Positions 1 through 43,346 of a stretch of DNA of 64,000 nucleotides are shown here, in pieces. The stretch comes from Lagopus muta (lineage: Eukaryota > Chordata > Aves > Galliformes > Phasianidae). The translations under genes and the position numbers were made by a program. How positions within the stretch are numbered: the stretch's first letter is position 1; each line of letters starts with the position of its first letter. Where the stretch lies: assembly GCF_023343835.1 (NCBI RefSeq), contig NC_064447.1, positions 6,960,001 to 7,024,000 on the forward strand, written 5' to 3'. The notes under the pieces were generated by a model, which was given only the letters and a program-made list of their open reading frames with translations, ran no database searches and had not been told where the DNA came from.

Positions 1-32421
<32,421 letters not shown>

Positions 32422-33040
32422 GTAGGGAGAAAGCAGATCGGTCTGGTTCAGCGAGGTCAGACATCCACCAGAATCAACTCGGCCTCAGGCATCCGTAGCC
32501 ACACCACAGTCGGTGGTGATGCATACTGGGGCTTAATCTGAGGAAACCTAGGAAATCTCGGTGCACTGGGAAGTGAATCCTGCAGGATAGCTGCACTCAG
32601 GGATACGCTAAACACAATGGTCTGCAACCCCCAAGGTCAAGGGTGCAAGTTCACCGCTTGAGCAACACGGTTTGTCTTTCTGCTACGGAAGAACTGCAAA
32701 CGTGTGTGGGGGTTTGCTGCAGAAAGAAATCGGGATGCTACAAACCGCAGAGTGATTTGGAACTCAATTCCACCTGACCCTGTGAACAATTCAGGAAACA
32801 CCGAACCCTGTTCAAAGAAAAACAGAAAAAATGGGGCCACGAAGAAATCACAGCAAGGAAGATTTGATGCATTCAGATTCTTGATACTCTTGTTGCTTGG
32901 CAACAGTGCTGGTTGAGTTGACCAGTTAGTGCGGAAAAAGGCTACGAAACGTAAACTTCAGAAATGGACTGAAAGCAAAGAGCTGTACATCAGAAATACG
33001 CTGCATTGGAAGAACTTCTGAGATAGAAGAAAAAGCCTTT

Positions 33041-33091
33041 GTTTCTTTTCCCTTTCCTCTTTCCTTTCTTTCTTTCCTCTCCGCCTCTCCT
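33041..33091 (+). repeat. Polypyrimidine tract in SMG1 3' UTR
   Basis: About 50 nt almost entirely of C and T, with CTTTCCT and TTTCTTTC units and a single G near 33083. It lies 620 nt after the SMG1 stop. Such tracts commonly bind PTB or hnRNP proteins; any role here is inferred. Confidence 0.75.
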
Positions 33092-33575
33092 CGCATACAC
33101 CTCTTGGCTTCTTCTTGTAGGCTAGGCGTACTTCCAATATACTTTTTATTTCAATCCTTCTACTTCACAGTTTAGTCAAATGAACAACTTCAGTTTTGTT
33201 TGGTTTAAAAAAGAAAAAATTCCAAAAGCACTGAAAATATGGAACATCAATGATTACTTATGAGTTGGATGGTCAAATGCAAAATGTAATTTTGGTTATG
33301 TTAAAGTCATTTCTGTGATTCTATTATGTACAGTTTCTCAAAATTGTCACTGTGCATTTAAAAGTAATGAATCCTACAGGCATTTGATTTCATGTGCACT
33401 TCCCTCTGCTTGCAGTGTACACTTTTTTGTAGTTCAAATTGTCCCTCCAATCTCATTCTACTGTGATTGCTGTAGTTTCTTTCGTACGACGTAGCTAAAC
33501 CGATGTAATCTTTACCTTTTTAAAAACCAGGATAGAGTCTCTAGTAGAGTTTTACATTGTTGATGACAGATAAAC

Positions 33576-33581
33576 AATAAA
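33576..33581 (+). terminator. SMG1: Poly(A) signal AATAAA, proximal candidate for SMG1
   Basis: A canonical AATAAA about 1,155 nt after the stop, followed 8-30 nt later by GT-rich sequence (GTGATGTTCTGGTGGAGG). This is the usual layout of signal plus downstream element. Human SMG1 has a considerably longer 3' UTR, so this may be one of several sites. Confidence 0.6.
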
Positions 33582-33601
33582 GTGATGTTCTGGTGGAGGT
33601 A

Positions 33602-36600
33602 GAGTGATACGCTTCTTACTTCACTTTCCTAATACTTTTAGTTCACACTTGTAAATTACAGTGCTTCAGTTCACAGGGGTGTAATCCAAGAAATGAAGGA
33701 CTCCAATTTTTGTTCAACCAGCTCTGTAAAGATTTTGGCAGAGTAATTTTGCTTTGCTGAGTTGATTTTATAGATGGTTGTTCAGTAGCGCATCCATAGC
33801 CAATCTTTCACTTGTTTTTAATCAGTTCTGCGCTGGAAGTGTGATTATGATCAGAAAAGTCTCTCTAAAAATGGCATCTTCTCAGATCTGCTTCTCTGCC
33901 AGTTGTCTGAAGTCCATCTCATTTCCTTTCTAAAGTGAGACACCTCTTGGAAAAGGCAACTTCCTTTTCTTACTGCAAATAAAAGTAATTTGGGTACAGC
34001 TGCAGACTCTTACAGGTTCTGATAGTTGAAGCAGAAATGCACACTGGCATTGTCAACCATTTGCAATGCTACATGTAAAAAGTTTCTCTTTGGTAAACTG
34101 CATTCATTGCACACAGCTGCTGAAAAAGGACAGATGTAGGGAGATCCTCTCTGCCATTTTAGGCTATTTTCAGAGTAAAAATACACCTCAAATACAGCAT
34201 CTTTTTTTTTTTTTTAATCAGAAGTTCAGTACTGAAGGATTTGAGCCAAGCTCACTAGTGGCAAAAAGGTTCATTCAACTGAATGGATTTGAAGCAGTTT
34301 GTCTAAGCGGAAAGCGTGCCTAGCGATTTTCGGATACCATGAATTAACACCAGGCACGAGTCACAAAGTTGCAGAATTTCAGTGTTTGCACTATGCTTGC
34401 TGCTTTGCCTCCTCAGTAGGTCTCAGAATTAATTCACTTTCTCCAGCTTTTCGTGGACATGCACTTTGAAGTGTAAGGATTTTCAGAAGACACACGGCCT
34501 TCTCTGCAGTCTGATTGCCTGACTGTAACTGTAGGGAGGCCACAGGCTTCATATTTAACAATACCCGTGCGAATGCATTCCACTGTCATTGCTTCCTGAA
34601 CCCCCTGCCGTGCTGTGCATTGCAAGAAGGAAGGTGTTTGGATGTTGCAGTGAAGAACGTTCATATGCAGAACAAGACACTTGATGCTGTTGGCCCTTTT
34701 TGTTTTTTTCTCCAGTTAAAAATAACCTTACGAACAATCTGTTTGGAGTACCATAGTAACAAGAGTGTTCAACGGGCTGTTTTATTTCTTGGAAGCCGGG
34801 GGAAAGGGAGGGGTAATGCACTCACCTGTGGCTCATGTATTATACCTCTGCCATCCAGAGATGAAACACTTGTGTGGAGATGGGTTCTTTACTGCGTCAT
34901 TTAATAAAGTTTTAAAAAGAAACATGCGCACTCATAATTTCCTTGTATGCCAAACTACTCGTGGTGTTGAAAAAAGGGGGGGAAGAATAAAATAATATAA
35001 ACTAAAACAAATCAGCTCCGCTCTGTTACTCTGAAAACAGATTCTGTGCTTCCATGTGCCGTGTTAAATGAGGCTGCATTGATTGCAGACGTGTTTTGGA
35101 AGGCACAGCAACTTCATTATTTCAGTTAGGAAAACGCTTCCTCCCCGTTTGTGGGTTTTTGGGTTGTTTTTTTTTTTTTAATTTTAAGAAAAATGTGAGA
35201 AAATATCTTCTAAGCCTTTGTTATGAAGCTGCTATGGAGGCATTGGTGGCACATACATGGGGAGTGAGTGTGGCTCAATGCACACACTCCACCATAACCA
35301 TAAATCCAGTGCAAAGTACATCTGGCCGTGCTGTCTGAGAAAACTTCAGTGCTTCAAAAGTGTCCTATAATGCAAAATAAGTAAAACAATCATTTGCTGT
35401 TATTTGCAGCGATTCCCTTTTAGGAATTAAGGAACAGTACTAGCAGAAATATTTAAAATGACGCTGTCATTATCTTCTGCTTTCAGAAACCAGCATCCAA
35501 TTGCTACATGAAATCTATATCGTGTCTTTAGTGGAAAAGTTATTCAGGAGTATGGCTGTAACACTTTACTAAAGAATGTTATTGAAAAAGACTTGTTGCA
35601 CATGAAATTATTGTTGTACTGAAATGCATCACTGAGTAGAGCAATTTTGCCATCCACCAGATCCACCTTTTATCATTAGCATAGGGAAGAAGCCTGGGAG
35701 GTATCTGGTTTGAATAGGTGAGGTGTGATGAGTGGGCAAAAGACATAAAATTGGTGTCTGCTCAAGGTGCACAGAATTGAATTGAATTCAACTGAATTGA
35801 ATTTTGAGGGGGCCTTGAAGTTAGCTTGGGCATTGGATTTTCCTGCTGCAGTGTGGTCTGCATTGAGGTACACAGCAAACAGTCTGTTTTGTGTAGTTCA
35901 AGTAATGCATGGTAGGTGGTAAACAGATAAATGGCACTTCTGTGGGCCTGCTGTGAGGGGAGAAAAGCTGCAGAGGGGCCCTGAAGTGAACGTTTCACAG
36001 TGGGAATGGAGGTGGTTGCATTCCTGCCTTTTCTCAGTGGTAAGTACTCGTTTACATGGAGAGAACTGCACTAATGGTGAATGTGGGCAGGAGCTGCAGG
36101 CACTGCGAGTGCTGCCAGCAGTGGTAAAGGCAACACGTTGTGTTCTATTTGTGCCCACTTCCTCACAGCTTCCATCAGAACGACTGCTGGCATCGCTTCC
36201 TCGGAAAATCTTTTGTCCCAGCCTTGCTGTGTGCAATTACAGGGTTGGAGGGTGGATTCCATCGCTGCTGAGTGCAGAACAGTGCATGTAGACATGCTTA
36301 GCTTTCAATAACACGTTAAGTAAATATGAAAGTTGCTTGGAAATGTATGTGTGATTTACATACAAACCTAAACCAGCCTGAAGAGAGCCCCATAGGGCAG
36401 CAAATGCTGCGGTACAGCTGTGCTGTGCTCCTGAAGCGCCACCCAGCGCATCCCGCTGCACCGCCGTGTCTGCCCTGCTCCTCTGTGGGCCGGGAAGAAA
36501 GGATGCCAAAGCACTGCAGTTTGAGCCCCGAGCGGCAGCCCTTCGCTCTCCTTTTGGAGCAGTTATGTTCTAGAAACTGTGATGGAGCTGGGATGGCTTC

Positions 36601-36779
36601 TGGAAGCAATTACAGCAGGCTGGGCCGCGCCTCTCCAGCACACACGGCCTCATGCTTGCCTGCCTACCAGTGATCCCAGTATTCAGGTTACGTGGGGCAG
36701 ACTTTTTCAAATAACAGCACGCCCTCCAGCGCTGACGGTTCTGGGCTGCTCGAGAACCAGCCCGGCCCTCACAACATCC
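33602..36779. other. Possible extended SMG1 3' UTR and intergenic DNA before ARL6IP1
   Basis: No convincing coding exon. Open frames of 60-130 codons occur on both strands but resemble no family I know. Contents seen are a second AATAAA at 34903, A/G-rich and T-rich runs near 34970-35000 and 35165-35182, a GAATT-unit low-complexity patch at 35774-35804, and rising GC from about 36400 into the ARL6IP1 CpG island. If distal polyadenylation is used, the part up to about 34930 would be SMG1 3' UTR. Confidence 0.55.
34903..34908 (+). terminator. SMG1: Poly(A) signal AATAAA, distal candidate for SMG1
   Basis: A canonical AATAAA 2.5 kb after the SMG1 stop, in DNA with no other gene. The downstream element is weak (a few GT-rich bases near 34940-34980). 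It would give a long 3' UTR closer to the size known for human SMG1. Confidence 0.35.
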
Positions 36780-37031
36780 CACCCAACGCCCGCTACTGCC
36801 GCAGTCGCATTGCGACGGCGGGGAGGGAGGAGGCGGGGGCACCCCACGCTGATTGGCTGGCTGCCTCCATTCGAATCCCATCAGCCAATCGGCTTCAGCC
36901 GGGGCGCGGCGAGAGCTCTGCGATTGGCTCGCGTCGCTTTAGAGTCGGCCTATCATAACGCCGAAAAGGGGCTGCGGAAGGTACAAGGGACGGCGGCGGC
37001 GGGCGGGGCTGTGCTGCGAGGGCCGAGCAAG
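36780..37031 (+). promoter_or_regulatory. ARL6IP1: ARL6IP1 CpG-island promoter with three CCAAT boxes
   Basis: GC- and CpG-rich sequence directly upstream of the ARL6IP1 start codon; the island continues to about 37590 in intron 1. Three NF-Y (CCAAT) boxes are visible: ATTGG at 36852-36856, CCAAT at 36885-36889 and ATTGG at 36923-36927, spaced 33 and 38 nt. There is no TATA box. Transcription probably starts between about 36950 and 37010. A YY1-like AAGATGGCGG at 37029-37038 covers the start codon. Confidence 0.75.
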
Positions 37032-40000
37032 ATGGCGGAGGGTGACAACAACAGCGTCTACCAGCTGGTCAGTGCGGCGGGGCCGGCGGCTTCTCGGGTC
37101 GGTCAGGGTGCCCGGAGGCCCTGCCTGCGGGTGGGCGAGGAGGAGCCGGCGGTCTCGGGGAGCCGGGGCCGCACGCTGCCGGGCCGTCTGGGCGCGGACG
37201 ATCGGCTCCGTACGCGCCCCTTCGCTGCGAGCGGCCGGCCGGCTGCGCGGCGGGCTGCTGTGCGGGGTTGGCCGCGGGAGCCGCCCGCGTCGGACTCCGC
37301 TGCTCGCCGGCCTCTGGAGTTCATCGCCGCGTCTGTTCTACGCGATCTGCGGGGCTGGCGTTAAACATGCCGTCTCTGCATGGCGGCGGCTCTCGGCAGC
37401 GCCGTCAGCCGGGGGAGCCGCGTTACGCTGAGCGGGGCGGGACATCCGAGAGGCAGGTGGGAAGAGTTGAGGAGGGGAAGCGCTAAGGTGCTGTTGATCG
37501 TCTGGGAGGCGGTGAGAGGAACGCGGAGAGCTGGAAGGAAAGGCCGGGTGCTGCGGAGCTAGCGCTTGGGGCTGCGTTTCAACGGCGCGTGCGGTATTCT
37601 GAGGGATGGGAGCTGTGCTCAGAACAACGGCGCTTATGGAAGCTCGGTTTGTTCAGGGGGGGAAAAACGAGCGATGATAGCACAGCGCGGGCGGGCAGAT
37701 CGGGAGTGAAGGAAGGACGGGTGCTGGCAGAAGCTGCCCTTCAGCTGCCGTCTGTGCCTGTGGAAGCCCAGTCTCAGTGGAAAGCAGCTGCGGACACTTG
37801 GTTCTGACTGTGGTTAATAATGCTGTTATATTCTTGCGTGCTCCCCATTGCGCTTTCTCCTGCTCATAATGATAAATGCAGACAGAAGTAATAAAGCAGA
37901 ACAGTTGGCTATAAAATATCCTGTGGAGAACCTGCTTTCTCTTTTTTTTTAATGTGAGGACTTGTGTTTATGACATAAAATGTATGTAACGAGCTGGAAG
38001 GCATTCAGTCGTCTGTCAGATAGCCTTCCATTTTGCTCGGTGTTGAACTGTAGCTTTTCCAATAATTTCTGATGGGATCCCAGGTAAGCTCTGCTTTGCA
38101 ATGGCAGCTGCACTCAGCTGTCCTTATTCTAAACCCACTCTGTCTTTGTGCAGCACACGTGCAGGGCTGGGTGACTTTTAACCCGTGACTCTGTGGGAAT
38201 GTCAGTTCCATCCATGGTTACAAGAGTGCTTTAACCTGAGATCCCTCTATTTTCCTAGGGCTCACTGTTAAGCTCTGCTAAATGCAGAACACCTGAGGTG
38301 AACTGCTTAGGGAGCTGGTGTCAGAGCAGATGGGGCCTCCTCACAAAGGGTGTGTGGGGAGGGATGGGGGAATGATGCAGTAGGAGTGTAAGGGCTGCCT
38401 GCTCTGTTTTGGGCAACTCATGGGGAAACTTTTTCTTTGTGTTCCTGTGTGATCAGTTTGGTCACTTCCATGTTACAGTTCTGTGTCTTTTCGTCTGTTT
38501 TCCATGTAACAAAAATGGGTGTTGGGCAGCAACTAGAGAACTCCAATGTGTTAAAGTTATCTTTGGAAATACCTATATTTAAAATACCTCTCACGTGCCT
38601 GGAAAACTGCAACTTTGAAGGGCTTGTCCTTTGAAAGACTTGCCTTTCTGCTGAACTGCGGAAGGGAGCACCATAAAGGGGAGACTGGGGCAAAACACCT
38701 CAGTAAAGTGTGCAGGGAGATTTGTTTGGTCTGGTGAGATGTGCTACTGCTGCATTAGGTTCTGGACTGTTTTAAAGTACCTCTTCTACAGTGTTATAGC
38801 AGTGAAAATTTGTCGTTAATAATTACTCTCATTTATGACTGAGATCCTTGTGACTCTTCTTTTAGCTGCTGCTGTGTGGGAACTGATCTGATCTGGTTAG
38901 AAATCATGCCTTCTTCCCTTTTTTTTTGCAGGCTGCAGAAACAGCTAGCTTGGAAGAGCAGTTGCAAGGATGGGGAGAAGTGATCTTGATGACTGATAAG
39001 GTTCTTCGCTGGGAGAGAGCCTGGTTTCCTCCGGCGCTGATGAGTGTTGTTTCATTTTCTTTCCTGTAAGTAGCTCTGTGCTCTCCTGGCTGGTAGCAAA
39101 GCTATTAAACGCATTGGGACTATTAAGATGGCTTTAAGAGGCCTCTTTATTAAGAAGACTCTTCAGGTTCTGTTTCTGAACGTTTGTAAACTTTGAAAAG
39201 GAGAACCTGGAAGTACTGGGCACAGGAAGTAACAGCACGGCTCAGATCCTGCCAGAGGGGGCAGTGCTTTCTGCAGATGTTTGTCAGGCCTGGTTGCTGT
39301 AGGATTTCACTGGGTTCGACTCTGTGCCCTTCGTTGGTGTGTTCATGTTCTGCCCTCATCCTTTCTATCCTGCTTCTTAATCAAATCTGGCCATCTTCTG
39401 TGGCTTATTGCTGAAGCTCACACATTGTGATCCAAAAGGAAAGCAAGGTTCCGTAGGGCAGGCTTTCCTTACTAGATATTCTTTGTCTTTGGTGTGGTTT
39501 TTAAGGACAAGTTTGGTTGGTTTTACACAACTTAGAGAAAGAGGAGAAGGGAGCTGAAGGCTGAGAATAACCTCAGAGTAAGTTAGCAGGGTGGGAGGTT
39601 GTTGCCTTTCTCTTTGCTAGAGATGCAGTCAGGAGACTTGGGCTTGCTGAGGCTTCTGTTCATGGCTGTGTAACACTGTAATAGTCCGCGTGGCTTGTAT
39701 TTACCACATAGATGTAGGTGCAAGCAATGAGTGTTGGACAGCCGTATTTAGCAGTCAGAGTGTCCATAGATCATCTCAATGTTGTTTTTACAGGATGATC
39801 TACTACTTGGATCCATCCGTTCTCTCAGGTGTCTCCTGCTTTGTAATGTTCATCTGTTTGGCTGATTATCTTGTTCCTGCTCTTGCACCCAGAATCTTTG
39901 GCTCCAACAAATGGTGAGTGAGGAAGGCCTTACATTAAAATAGCCCGAGTGTAAAGAAACTGATTTCTATCCAAGTGAATATCTGAATTGCAAGTGTTAA

Positions 40001-42015
40001 ATGATTCCTATATGGTCACTGTCATTGTCAATCTCTGTGGTTTATGAATTGTGGACACTTGTAAAATGCCCTGCATTTTTCTTTTTCTGAAATAAAACTA
40101 CTACAACATAATATTTATTGTTCCTTCACTTCTAACAGAGTAAGATTTTATTTTTGAAGGAGTAGGGGCATGCTTTGTTCTGTTAAGGATTTCATGCTGC
40201 AAACTGGTTACTTAACTACTTAACAGTGCTAACAACCAAAGTATGAAAGGAACTGTGTTCTTTGTTTAGAATAGCACTTGTAAATGTGATGTAAGTAGAG
40301 TGATGTACAGGAATCGTGAAGTATGAATGTGATCATAAGTGATTGAAATGTATTCAGAGAAGGACAAGGCTTATATAAAAACAGTAAGCTGAAGGAGAAC
40401 CTTATTATTTTGAACTGAATTTTGAATTAAAAATAAATTGTTGTGTATCTGCTCTGAACTACCTAGTTCTTGTCTATCACTGTGCCAACAGAAGAACCCA
40501 AGCAATTGCTCACAGCAGATCAAGATGAAATTCAGTGCTCTTCTGGCTAGAATAGGAGTTGCAGTTTTGGAGCCCGTTTGAGAGGTTGTGTACTTCATTT
40601 CATAGGCATTGCATTACAATGCTAAGTAAAAAGAAGGTACAAAACTGAGTGTAGCAAGTGTTGAGATAGGTCCTTTTTTTTCTGCTGGGAAATAGTATAG
40701 GAGAGTTCTTAAGTTTCAGATGAGAACATGAATTCTTATTCCTGCTTCTCTTTATTAAAAGGACTACAGAGCAGCAGCAAAGATTCCATGAGATTTGCAG
40801 CAATTTGGTCAAATCTCGTCGCCGAATTGTTGGGTGGTGGAAACGTCTTTTCGCGCTGAAGGAAGAGAAGCCTAAAATGGTATTGAGTTCCAGGGGTTCT
40901 TCTCTCTGTCATTGTAAAATATCTCTTTGCTTTGTTCAATCTTAAGCATTTTAGCAGAGAACACATCTGAATAGAATATTTCAGGGTGCAAACTGACTGT
41001 TCTGCCCGTGACTTAATGTGAGCCACACCTCTTACTCTTACTACCTCTTACACTTACCTCTTGCCTGAGTGGCAAGATTCTCAACCTGGAACTTGTGGTG
41101 TTGTTCAGTATGAGCATAGCCCTGATACTAAGATAAACTGTGTTTCTTTGGGTCATTTTTTGCAACAGAGCTTGTAAAAAGCACACTAAGATTTTTGTGT
41201 TCAGTGTACTACCTATCTGAAAAAGGTAGACCTTAATGTTTCAGCTTAATTATGTTAATTAATAGTTATACTGGTCAGAAAGCTTCAGGTGCTGCGTGAA
41301 GCACAAGCTGTATGGATATGGGGATTGCACAGTGTGAGAGCTATTTACAGCTGCCATACTGTAATAAAAGTAATGGTGCATAAATAATTGAGAATGTACA
41401 GATGTAGTCTCTGCAGTCTCAGTTCTAACAAGCCCGTGCATTGGAAAAGCATTGGAAATTGCATGTGGAAAGGCCAGTGGACTTCAGTGTAGTTTTAGAC
41501 TTTGAAATGTTGCTCCATACTGAGGGGAAGGATGAGAATTTCCATCAGGTCAGTGGTAACTGTTCCCTTTTCTTTTCTCAGTACTTCATGACCATGCTTT
41601 GTTCTCTTGCTGTGGTTGCCTGGATTGGACAGCAAGTTCACAACCTCTTTCTGACATATCTTATTGGTGAGTGTGTAATGTGCAAACCATCCAACTTTGT
41701 TAGCTGCCTAAAATGGCATGAGGCTGGTGGAAGTGAGATGTGATTATTTGTGTGGGGATGTGTTTGTTTTTAACCTGAGACATTTACTTGTGTGTTCAGA
41801 CAGTTGGTGGAGCTTAAGGGAGGCAAGGAATTGCCAGGTGGCAGAAGGCAGAAGTTAAAACGTTAGTAAATAATTTTTTTTTGTTTATTTCTGCAGTAAG
41901 TTTCTTGCTGCTGTTTCCTGGACTGAACCAGCATGGGATCATTACAAAGTATGTTGGAATGGCAAAAAGGGAAATAAACAAACTGCTCAAGCACAAGGAG
42001 AAGAAAAATGAGTGA
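37032..42015 (+). CDS. ARL6IP1: ARL6IP1, ER membrane-shaping protein (203 aa, six exons)
   Basis: The coding exons are 37032-37067, 38932-39065, 39794-39913, 40762-40879, 41582-41666 and 41897-42015. They sum to 612 nt, or 203 residues plus TGA, the same length as the human protein. ARL6IP1 (ADP-ribosylation factor-like 6 interacting protein 1) is a tetra-spanning ER protein with reticulon-like hairpins that shapes ER tubules; human loss causes spastic paraplegia 61. Visible parts are the N-terminus MAEGDNNSVYQL, then ETASLEEQLQGWGEV, paired hydrophobic segments (ALMSVVSFSFLMIYYLDPSV and SGVSCFVMFICLADYLVPAL), a basic loop (KSRRRIVGWWKRLF), a second hydrophobic pair (TMLCSLAVVAWIGQQ and LTYLIVSFLLLFPGLNQ) and a Lys-rich tail ending KKNE. 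The start is the first ATG of the CpG-island exon, in a favourable AAGATGG context. The intron 1 donor is GTCAGT. Intron 1 (37068-38931) is the longest at 1.9 kb. Confidence 0.96.
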
Positions 42016-42790
42016 AGACTTAAGTGCTGTTTGCTCTTGTAGAAGGTTTTTTTGGGAACAGTTTTGTGAATTAATGTATAATTAAGATAATAGAAGTTGT
42101 ATTGCTCACTGGCTTACCTTTTTTATTGGCTCCAATGAATTGAAAATGTCACTCTAGCATCTGCTATGGGTTTGTCTCTCTTGTAGGGTTCTGTATCTGA
42201 TTTCATATGAAAGATCTTAACCTTTGACATGTGGAGCTTAAATTCTTCACCCATTTAAGAGGCCTCATAACTACCCTATCTCAAAAACTTACTGCAATTG
42301 ATCACAGCATTTCCATACCTGTTAGCTTCACCAGTTAATGGTTTGTGGTTACAGCAAGTACGAAGGCGTTCTGAAATCTTGCACTTCTGAGCAGCTTGTT
42401 ACTACTGAGTCTTGTGGAAAGAAGACAAACTGAGTAAGTGATGGTATTTGAGCGTGCCTGCCCTCATGAGGGCAGGAGGTGGTCCTGTTGTCTCACTGAA
42501 TGTTTGCTTTCTGTGGCAGCATATGCCAGACTGCCTGCTGAACTGGGATCTGGAGTACATAGATTTCTGGTAGAGTTATTTAGCTGTAGTACAAACTTCA
42601 GTTTGTTGCACTGAGACTGTAGAGAGCGAGTTAAGGTGTGTGTGTGACCTTACAGCTGATTGTTCTAAAAACTGCTGTTATGGAGCCATGTAGCACGTTT
42701 GGTTTTATGAATGTTGTCTGTGTACAAAATCACTCTGGATACGCTCGGTCTGTCCGTTGTAAATAAGGCTGAGTGTTGTGCTTTTCTATC
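42016..42790 (+). other. ARL6IP1: ARL6IP1 3' UTR (end uncertain)
   Basis: T-rich non-coding sequence after the stop. I find no AATAAA between the stop and the RPS15A promoter. The best candidate is the variant AATAAG at 42762-42767 (TGTAAATAAGG), followed by TG-rich sequence (GAGTGTTGTGC). The human gene also has a 3' UTR well over 1 kb, so transcripts may run further, through the T/A runs at 42801-42842. Confidence 0.5.
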
Positions 42791-42800
42791 TCCTCCCCTC

Positions 42801-42842
42801 TTTTTTTTTTTTTTAAAAAAAAAAAAAACAACTTTTTTTTTC
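42801..42842 (+). repeat. T14-A14 run pair followed by a second T run
   Basis: Fourteen T (42801-42814) are followed directly by fourteen A (42815-42828). After a five-base spacer beginning with C comes a second T run, from 42833. This is a perfect inverted repeat. It lies close to or inside the ARL6IP1 3' UTR. Confidence 0.85.
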
Positions 42843-43029
42843 TTTGAAAAGCTAAAACCTGTGTTAATGCATTTTAAAAGTTTACTGTTTTAAGATGAAG
42901 TCTCCTCAGTGTATTGTAACTGTTGAATAGGTAAATATAGACTCATGAGAAACTTCTCTCAGTCTCGTTCTTTGTGACTGTTTGGAAAGTGATGGATGTG
43001 GATCTGGAGAAATGGATCTGGAAATAGCG

Positions 43030-43346
43030 TTTGTCGCGCGGCTGTACCCGCACGGCGTGCGTTTGTCATCCCTCGCTGTAAGCAGCAATCTTGGCAGCCG
43101 TGCCGGGCCGTGGTGCCGCCCGCAGCCGGTTATCGCGGCTCTCAGAGGCTGCGGGCAGCCCGGCGAACCGCGGCGCAGCGTCCGCGTTGCTATAGGAGCG
43201 CGCGTGGCGGCGTTCTCACCAATGGGGATGGCCGACCTCGGCGCGCGGCGCCTTCCGGATAGGATGTCGAGTCTCGCGAGATCGTGCCGGGCGGTGCGCG
43301 CCACTCCGCTCTCATGGCTTTCCCATAATCCCGCGCGGGCGCCCGG
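43030..43346 (+). promoter_or_regulatory. RPS15A: RPS15A CpG-island promoter
   Basis: A sharp change at about 43030 to CpG-rich DNA that continues to about 43800. Elements seen going toward the start site are CCAAT at 43219-43223, an ETS-type TTCCGG at 43253-43258 and the palindrome TCTCGCGAGA at 43272-43281 (BANP/Kaiso-type). A ZNF143-like TTTCCCATAATCC follows at about 43318-43330, then the pyrimidine initiator at 43347. There is no TATA box. This element set is typical of housekeeping and ribosomal-protein promoters. Element roles are inferred from motif match only. Confidence 0.75.

Larger units (their letters stand above)
32422..33600 (+). other. SMG1: SMG1 3' UTR, proximal part
   Basis: Sequence after the SMG1 stop with no continued reading frame and no splice-site pattern. 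It contains a pure pyrimidine stretch (~33041-33078, extending with one interruption to ~33091) and ends near a canonical AATAAA at 33576. The 5' part (32430-32950) is only moderately AT-rich and contains a few CpGs. Confidence 0.7.

Noticed and set aside
32704-32916. 70-codon frame in the SMG1 3' UTR
   Set aside because: It overlaps an 88-codon minus-strand frame, has no family resemblance and follows the SMG1 stop without splice signals.
34515-34904. 129-codon frame downstream of SMG1
   Set aside because: No recognisable domain, no exon boundaries with a neighbouring frame, overlapping open frames on both strands; likely chance in 3' UTR or intergenic DNA.
35774-35804. GAATT-unit patch
   Set aside because: Simple low-complexity sequence of about 30 nt without wider context.
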